In this document: piece after piece, positions 14,403 through 19,146 of the stretch
Numbering within the stretch: position 1 is the first letter of the stretch
How the letters are laid out: the number at the start of each line of letters is the position of its first letter
NCBI GenBank assembly: GCA_025454275.1
Contig: JALOOS010000065.1
Coordinates: 1 to 19,146, forward strand
Length of the DNA stretch: 19,146 bases
Direction: 5' to 3'
From: Desulfobacterales bacterium
GTDB taxonomy: Bacteria; Desulfobacterota; Desulfobacteria; Desulfobacterales; SpSt-501
The notes under the pieces: model-generated
Database searches by the model: none
What the model saw: the letters and a program-made list of their open reading frames with translations, nothing else
Told to the model about the DNA's origin: nothing
Position numbers and translations under genes: made by a program

Positions 14403-15602
14403 ATGCCGATCAAGAGCGTTCTGGAGAGACTGTGGGAGGTGGAGCCCGAGGCGGAACTCTGGTGGGACTCCTCCCCCCTCGTGTTCGGCGGCTTCCGCCG
14501 CCGCCTGATCGAACGGGCCCCCGACAAGCCGCTGATGGCCGCCTGGCTCGATCGGCTTTACAGCCCGAACAACCGCCCGGAGGAGAATCTCCTGCGGGGT
14601 GTGACCACCAACCCCCGTCTCAGCTTCAACGCCGTCAAGGAGAACCCCGAGCAGTGGACGGCCTGGATCGACGCCTGGATCGGGAACGAAGGCTGCACCG
14701 ACCCGGAAACCGTTTTCTGGGAAACCTATAAAGAGGTCATCCGCCGCGGCGCCCTCGCCCTCATGCCGCAGTTTCTGGCGAGCGGCCGCAAACACGGGTT
14801 CCATTCGGCCCAGGCCGACCCCCGCTGCCGGCTGGATCCCGAAAGGATGACGGCCCAGGGGGTGGAGCTCCACCGGCTGTCGCCCAACATCATGATCAAG
14901 ATCCCCGGCACGCAGGAGGGCTACGAGGCCATCCGGCGGCTGACCGCCCTGGGGATACCGACCAACAATACGATCTCGCTCGTGATCCCCCAGTTTCTGG
15001 CCTGCATGTCGGCGGTGGCCGAGGGATTGAGGGAGGCCCGCGCCGCCGGGGTCGACCTCTCCGGCTGGCGCTCGGTCATCACCGCCATGAGCTCGCGCTT
15101 CGGGACTCTCGGCGATCTGCACCACCAGGCCGCCGAGCGCGGGATCGCGCTCAGCGAGACCGACGTGCGCTGGGCGGAGATCGCCCTGATCAAAAAGGCC
15201 TGCACATTGGTCCGGAGCCACCCGGCGTACCGCGGCAAAATGCTCGTGAGCTCCATGCGGGTGAGCCCCATCGTCGGCGGCGAGGCCCATGTCTGGCACC
15301 TGGAGAAGCTGGCCGGGGCCGACCTCGTCTTTACGCTCCCGCCCGCGTTTCTCGAGGCCCTGCTTCTCAAGACCCCGAATCTGGAGTTCACGCGCCAGTT
15401 CGAAGAGCCGGTGCCGGGCCCCGTCCTTGAAAAGCTGCTCAAGATCCCCTATTTCGAAAGGGGGCTGCGCGAGGACGGCTACGCCCCCGCCGAGTTCAAC
15501 ACCCACCCGGCGCTGCTCTCCACCGCCCGGGACTTCTGCGTCGCCACCCAGGGAATGGTCGAGTTCGTCGCCGCCCGCATCGCCGCCGCTGCCGCACGGT
15601 AG
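14403..15602 (+). CDS. Transaldolase-family protein, long form
   Basis: Transaldolases move a dihydroxyacetone unit between sugar phosphates through a Schiff base on Lys. The 399-residue protein shows the family TIM-barrel marks: Asp22 in WWDSSP, GVTTNPRL (66-73) and the Schiff-base Lys166 in NIMIKIPGT, followed by LGIPTNNTISLV. At about 400 residues it is longer than fructose-6-phosphate aldolases (about 220) or E. coli TalB (317), so a function other than the pentose phosphate reaction is possible. The start is uncertain: ATG 14358 and TTG 14343 are in frame, but the former abuts the G run of a palindrome, and family-like sequence begins at MPIKSVLERL (14403). E1 alpha follows 10 bp after the stop. 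Confidence 0.85.
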   Translation: MPIKSVLERLWEVEPEAELWWDSSPLVFGGFRRRLIERAPDKPLMAAWLDRLYSPNNRPEENLLRGVTTNPRLSFNAVKENPEQWTAWIDAWIGNEGCTDPETVFWETYKEVIRRGALALMPQFLASGRKHGFHSAQADPRCRLDPERMTAQGVELHRLSPNIMIKIPGTQEGYEAIRRLTALGIPTNNTISLVIPQFLACMSAVAEGLREARAAGVDLSGWRSVITAMSSRFGTLGDLHHQAAERGIALSETDVRWAEIALIKKACTLVRSHPAYRGKMLVSSMRVSPIVGGEAHVWHLEKLAGADLVFTLPPAFLEALLLKTPNLEFTRQFEEPVPGPVLEKLLKIPYFERGLREDGYAPAEFNTHPALLSTARDFCVATQGMVEFVAARIAAAAAR

Positions 15603-15612
15603 GAGAAGTGCC

Positions 15613-16590
15613 ATGGCCCTGACGCCGCCTGCGGGGGACCCCGCACCGATCGCCGAACCGATCCTGCTCGGGATCTACCGCAACATCTACGCCACCCGAC
15701 GCTTCGAGCTCACCTGCATCGAGCTCTACCGCCAGGGGCACATCCGCGGCTACCTCCACCCGTACCTGGGCGAGGAGGCCGTGGCCGCCGGCGCCTGCGC
15801 CGCCCTGCGCCCGGATGACTACATCGTCAGCACCCACCGCGGCCACGGACACTGCATCAGCAAAGGCGCCGACCTCAGCCTGATGATGGCCGAGATCACC
15901 GGCAAGGCCACCGGCTACTGCCGGGGCCGCGGCGGATCGATGCACATCTCGAGCAAGCAGGTGAACAACCTCGGCGCCAACGGGATCGTGGGCGGCGGGA
16001 TCCCGATCGCCGCAGGGGCCGCCATGGGAATCATGGTGCGGCAGACCGACCAGGTGGTTGTCGCCTTCTTCAGCGACGGCGCCTCCAACAACGGGGTTTT
16101 CGCCGAGTCCCTCAACATGGCCGGGATCTTTCGGCTGCCGGTGATCTTCATGCTGGAGAACAACCACTACGCGGTATCGACCCCGATCGAGTGCGCCACC
16201 GGCTGCTGCGACCTGGCCGGCCGGGGGCCGGCCTACGGGGTGCCCGGCATCTGTGTGGACGGGAACGACGCCGTGGCCGTCTACCACGAAACCCTGCGGG
16301 CCGCCGGACGCGCCCGCCGCGGCGAGGGCCCGACCCTGATCGAAGCCAAGACCTTTCGCCACGGCGGCCATCACGTGAACGATCCGGGCCTTTACATGGA
16401 CCCGCAGGCGCTCGCGGAGTGGAAGGCGCGCGACCCGCTGACCCTGATGAAGCAGGTCATCGCCGACCCCTCGAAGACCCGGATCATCGAGACCGAGGTC
16501 GAATCCGAGCTGGAGGCGGCGGTCGCCTTCGCCCTCCGCAGTCCCGAGCCGGATGTGGCGGAGTTCATCGCCGGCATCCCGGAGCACTGA
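15613..16590 (+). CDS. TPP-dependent dehydrogenase E1, alpha subunit (acetoin/pyruvate type)
   Basis: The E1 alpha/beta heterotetramer decarboxylates a 2-oxoacid or cleaves acetoin using thiamine pyrophosphate and passes the acyl group to lipoyl-E2. The 325-residue protein has STHRGHGH (73-80), GRGGSMH (106-111), and the TPP/Mg motif SDGASNN (154-160) ending near ENNHY. The active-site loop RHGGHHVNDPG is present near the C-terminal third. Length and motifs fit the acetoin dehydrogenase AcoA/PdhA group; I cannot separate acetoin from pyruvate or branched-chain substrates by eye. ATG 15613 has AGGAG 7-8 nt before it. It lies 10 bp after the transaldolase gene and 41 bp before E1 beta. Confidence 0.92.
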   Translation: MALTPPAGDPAPIAEPILLGIYRNIYATRRFELTCIELYRQGHIRGYLHPYLGEEAVAAGACAALRPDDYIVSTHRGHGHCISKGADLSLMMAEITGKATGYCRGRGGSMHISSKQVNNLGANGIVGGGIPIAAGAAMGIMVRQTDQVVVAFFSDGASNNGVFAESLNMAGIFRLPVIFMLENNHYAVSTPIECATGCCDLAGRGPAYGVPGICVDGNDAVAVYHETLRAAGRARRGEGPTLIEAKTFRHGGHHVNDPGLYMDPQALAEWKARDPLTLMKQVIADPSKTRIIETEVESELEAAVAFALRSPEPDVAEFIAGIPEH

Positions 16591-16631
16591 GCCGGGCCGG
16601 GGTTGCCACCCATCGGAAGGAAAGCGACACC

Positions 16632-17603
16632 ATGGTGGAAATGATGTACCGCGAGGCCCTGCGCCGGGCCCTGGACGAAGAGATGCAGCGGGACCCGCTG
16701 GTCTTTTTGATGGGGGAGACCATCGCCGAGCGCGGGGGCTCCTACAAGGTCACCGAGGGTCTTTGGCAGAAGTACGGGTCCCGGCGGGTGATCGACACCC
16801 CCATCGCCGAGGCCTCCTTCACGGGCATGGCGGTGGGCGCCGCCCTGGTGGGCTGCCGGCCCGTGGTCGAAATCCTCTTCGTCGACTTTGCCATGCTGGT
16901 CATGGACCAGATCGTCAACCAGGCGGCCAAGATCGAATTCATCTCCGGCGGCCAGGGCAAGGTGCCCATGGTGCTGCGCACGCAAGGGGGCGCGGGCAAC
17001 GGGCTCGCCGCCCAGCACTCTCAAAGCCTGGAGGCGCTTTTTTACCACATCCCCGGCCTCAAACTGGTCATGCCGGCAACCCCGGCCGACGCCTGCGGCC
17101 TGCTCAAGTCGGCCATCCGCGACGATGATCCGGTCATATTCATCGAGCACAAACTGCTCTACATGACGCGCGGGCCGGTCCCGGAGGAGGAGTTCCTCAT
17201 CCCGCTGGGCAAGGCCGAGATCAAGCGGCCGGGGCGGGATGCGACCCTCATCACCTACTCCCACATGACCTTGAAATGCCTGGAGGCCGCGGCCTTCCTG
17301 GAAAAGGAGGGCATCCGGGTCGAGGTGATCGATCTGCGCACCCTCGCCCCGCTCGATACCGAAACCCTCCTCGATTCGGTCCGCCGCACCGGGCGCGCCG
17401 TCGTGGTGCACGAAGCCTGCAAGCGCGGCGGGGTCGGCGGAGACATCGCGGCCATGCTGATGGAGCAGGCCTACGACGACCTGGACGGACCGGTGCTGCG
17501 GATCGCCGGCCGGAACACCCCCATTCCCTACAATCTGAAGATCGAGCGAGCCTGCGTGCCCTCCGTCGAGGAGATCGTCGCGGGCGTGCTGAGCATTTTG
17601 TGA
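16632..17603 (+). CDS. TPP-dependent dehydrogenase E1, beta subunit
   Basis: The 323-residue protein pairs with the preceding alpha subunit. Visible marks are DTPIAE (55-60, with the conserved Glu that activates TPP), the hydrophobic block EILFVDFAMLVMDQI, LRTQGGAGNGLAAQHSQS (with the active-site His129), and the C-terminal transketolase domain (DLRTLAPLDTETLLDSV, VVHEACKRGGVGGDI). The frame is open far upstream, but the ATG at 16632 has GGAAGGA upstream and the N-terminus MVEMMYREALRRAL is the family's usual one. E2 starts 19 bp after the stop. The three E1/E2 genes very probably form one transcript. Confidence 0.93.
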   Translation: MVEMMYREALRRALDEEMQRDPLVFLMGETIAERGGSYKVTEGLWQKYGSRRVIDTPIAEASFTGMAVGAALVGCRPVVEILFVDFAMLVMDQIVNQAAKIEFISGGQGKVPMVLRTQGGAGNGLAAQHSQSLEALFYHIPGLKLVMPATPADACGLLKSAIRDDDPVIFIEHKLLYMTRGPVPEEEFLIPLGKAEIKRPGRDATLITYSHMTLKCLEAAAFLEKEGIRVEVIDLRTLAPLDTETLLDSVRRTGRAVVVHEACKRGGVGGDIAAMLMEQAYDDLDGPVLRIAGRNTPIPYNLKIERACVPSVEEIVAGVLSIL

Positions 17604-17622
17604 GCGCGGCAAGGAGTGGTTG

Positions 17623-18798
17623 ATGGCATCGCGAATCATCATGCCCCAGGGGGGGCAGGATATCACCGAGGGGCTGGTCGTGCGCTGGCTGAAGCGGGAG
17701 GGCGAGGCGGTCCGCCGCGGCGAGGTCATCTGCGAGGTGGAAACCGAAAAAGCCGTTTTCGAGGTGGAGTCCCCGGTGGATGGGGTGCTCCTGAAGATCA
17801 TCGCCCGCGAGGGCGAGCGGGTCCCGATTTTCGCGACCATCGGCATCGCCGGGGCCCCGGGGGAGGCGGCGGAGGCGGACCGGCTGCTCGAATCCGACGC
17901 GCATCCGGCGCCCGCCGTGCAGCTCCCCCGCCTGCCGCATCGCGCGGAGGGTGGGGGGCCGGAACCGCGCCGGTCGGCAGCCTCCGGCAGAGCGCAGAAG
18001 CTTGCCGCCGAGAAAGGGGTCGATCTCGCCGCCCTGACCGGCAGCGGCCCCCGCGGCCGGATCACCGAAAAGGATGTCCTGCTCCACGTGGAGAAGCGGC
18101 GGCTCCCGGTAGCGGGGCTCAAGGGCCGGGCGGTCCCGCTTTCCGGCATGCGCGCGGCCGTCGGCCGCCGCATGCTGCGCAGCAAGCAGACCATCCCCCA
18201 TTTCTACGTGACGGTTTCGGCCGATATGACCGCCGCCCTGGCCTTGCGGCAGCGGCTCAAGGAGGCCGAGCAAGCCGAGGTGACCGTCACCGACCTCATT
18301 GTGAAAGCGGCCGCCCTGGCCCTGGCCGCCCACCCCCGGGTCAACTGCCGGATCGAAGGGGAGCGGATCGTCTACTTCGATGACGTGACGGTCGGCATCG
18401 CGGTCAGTTTAGAGGAGGGGGTCGCGGTGCCGGCCCTGGCCGGGGCCGACCGCCTGGCCCTGACCGACCTCGCCCGCCGATCGCGCGAGCTCACCCGTCT
18501 GGCCCGCGAGGGGCGCCTGCAGCCGGCGGAGCCGGCCGGCTTCACGGTCAGCAATCTCGGGATGTTCAACGTCGAGAACTTCATTGCCATCATCAACCCG
18601 CCCGAGGCCGCGATCCTGGCCGCCGGCTCCGCACAGAAACGGCCGGTCGCGGCCCCCGACGGCCGCCTGGCCGTGCGGGAGATGATGACGATGACCCTCT
18701 CCATCGACCACCGGGCCGTGGACGGGGCGCTCGCCGCCGCCGCCGCATTCATCAACGCCGTCAAAGAGGGGCTGGAGCAGCCGGAGCGGCTCCTCTGA
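17623..18798 (+). CDS. Dihydrolipoamide acyltransferase, E2 component
   Basis: E2 is the core of the complex: it takes the acyl group from E1 on its lipoyl arm and transfers it to CoA. The 391-residue protein has one lipoyl domain (1 to about 78, lipoylated Lys43 in EVETEKA), a linker, a peripheral-subunit-binding domain (about 120-160, AQKLAAEKGVDL...GPRGRITEKDV) and a catalytic domain (about 170-391) with the HxxxDG motif in SIDHRAVDGA (His363, Asp367). The ATG at 17623 is spaced 6 nt from AAGGAG; the TTG codon just before it would be too close. No E3 (dihydrolipoamide dehydrogenase) gene follows in the window, so E3 must come from elsewhere. Confidence 0.94.
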   Translation: MASRIIMPQGGQDITEGLVVRWLKREGEAVRRGEVICEVETEKAVFEVESPVDGVLLKIIAREGERVPIFATIGIAGAPGEAAEADRLLESDAHPAPAVQLPRLPHRAEGGGPEPRRSAASGRAQKLAAEKGVDLAALTGSGPRGRITEKDVLLHVEKRRLPVAGLKGRAVPLSGMRAAVGRRMLRSKQTIPHFYVTVSADMTAALALRQRLKEAEQAEVTVTDLIVKAAALALAAHPRVNCRIEGERIVYFDDVTVGIAVSLEEGVAVPALAGADRLALTDLARRSRELTRLAREGRLQPAEPAGFTVSNLGMFNVENFIAIINPPEAAILAAGSAQKRPVAAPDGRLAVREMMTMTLSIDHRAVDGALAAAAAFINAVKEGLEQPERLL

Positions 18799-18863
18799 GC
18801 CGGCCGGGGTCTGGATCGCCGGCTGTTCACGGTCGACCCGGGAAGCCCCGGGGAGATCAAATC

Positions 18864-18956
18864 TGTGGGTGTCCCGCCGGGGCGGGACCGCGATGATCGT
18901 GGCTGGAGCCTACTCCGCCGAAGTACAGGCTACGAAGGCCGGGAGCCACTCCCACA
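18864..18956. repeat. REP-like inverted pair of palindromes
   Basis: Just after the E2 gene, TGTGGG (18864-18869) leads into GTCCCGCC-GG-GGCGGGAC (18871-18888), a perfect 8-bp stem, followed by CGCGATGATCG. At the other end GGGAG-CCA-CTCCC (18941-18953) leads into CCCACA (18951-18956), so the two units face each other. This layout resembles REP/REPIN elements. No transposase of the RAYT type is in the window. Confidence 0.5.
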
Positions 18957-18982
18957 AGGGCGAGACGTCATTGCCGACAGGA

Positions 18983-18997
18983 TGGCGCTGAGCGCCA
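18983..18997. repeat. Hairpin between convergent genes
   Basis: TGGCGC (18983-18988), TGA, GCGCCA (18992-18997) form a perfect 6-bp stem, followed 7 nt on by a T run (ACTTTTTACG). It may act as a plus-strand terminator for the E1-E2 cluster, although the T run is displaced. GACGTCA/GACGTC motifs flank it at about 18964 and 19016. Confidence 0.4.
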
Positions 18998-19037
18998 AAA
19001 CCCACTTTTTACGAGGACGTCAAAATGAAACGCGCGC

Positions 19038-19146
19038 TCAGGCGGGAGCGGCTTGCGGGAGGCGGGTGTTTTTGAAGAGCGCCGGCGCCGCCAGCAGAAT
19101 GAGGGCATCCCCCACCGGGCCTTCAAAGAGGAGCATGACCGCAGAG
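19038..19146 (-). CDS. 3' end of a probable membrane protein
   Basis: A minus-strand frame is open from the window edge to TGA at 19038-19040, giving about 35 residues. They contain a hydrophobic run (AVMLLFEGPVGDALILLAAPALF) ending in a short polar tail (KNTRLPQAAPA), as in the last transmembrane helix of an integral membrane protein. I cannot name the family from this fragment. It converges on the E2 gene across the REP-like region. Confidence 0.4.
   Translation of the reverse strand, partial: SAVMLLFEGPVGDALILLAAPALFKNTRLPQAAPA

Noticed and set aside
13968..15614. Long minus-strand open frame opposite the hydrolase and transaldolase
   Set aside because: Antisense shadow; the sense strand carries clear enzyme motifs.
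1..19146. CRISPR array
   Set aside because: No regularly spaced direct repeats were seen; the only clear tandem repeat is the two-copy 25-bp unit in lon.

Overview
The window is GC-rich bacterial DNA with dense, short-gapped genes, apart from one AT-rich patch at about 2.5-3.2 kb. A DUF3786 protein, an adjacent tig-clpP-clpX-lon chain, separate acetoin/pyruvate-type E1 alpha and E1 beta genes and a C-run/G-run palindromic repeat together suggest a Desulfobacterota ('deltaproteobacterial') genome. That is an inference from gene content; no 16S rRNA or other taxonomic marker is present.

Layout. (1) 1-1.8 kb: the 3' part of a DUF3786 gene converges on purB, and their 3' ends overlap. (2) 1.8-3.2 kb: a gene-poor stretch with a possible 25-residue ORF before purB, an operator-like palindrome, an orphan terminator, a SRAP (YedK/HMCES-type) gene reduced to its two ends, a small unrecognised protein with a basic tail, and two minus-strand terminators. 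(3) 3.2-9.6 kb, minus strand: a protein quality-control chain read as promoter, tRNA-Leu(UAG), tig, clpP, clpX, lon, tRNA-Val(UAC), tRNA-Asp(GUC), terminator. The lon frame is broken by an exact 25-bp tandem duplication, and the lon stop codon lies inside tRNA-Val. (4) 9.87 kb: tRNA-Pro(UGG) on the plus strand. (5) 10-11.8 kb, minus strand: a YgdI/YgdR-like lipoprotein followed by an MltF-type lytic transglycosylase with a one-base frameshift. (6) 12.0-18.8 kb, plus strand: a tandem class II aldolase-like protein, a YbfF-like alpha/beta hydrolase, a transaldolase-family protein, and E1 alpha, E1 beta and E2 of a 2-oxoacid/acetoin dehydrogenase complex. (7) The end holds a REP-like inverted pair of palindromes and the 3' end of a minus-strand membrane-protein gene.

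How the parts work together. Region 3 couples nascent-chain folding (trigger factor) to ATP-dependent proteolysis (ClpXP, Lon), with tRNAs in the same probable transcription unit. Region 5 is a cell-envelope pair. Region 6 looks like a carbon-metabolism cluster in which C-C bond enzymes (aldolase, transaldolase) sit beside a TPP/lipoate complex that oxidises 2-oxoacids or acetoin. The substrate is not evident, and no E3 gene lies in the window.

The points most worth a second look are the 25-bp duplication in lon, the lon/tRNA-Val overlap, the aldolase whose second domain has lost all three zinc ligands, and the transaldolase-dehydrogenase cluster. Three genes within about 9 kb are broken. The lon and mltF lesions could be sequencing or assembly errors, but the SRAP deletion could not easily be one.
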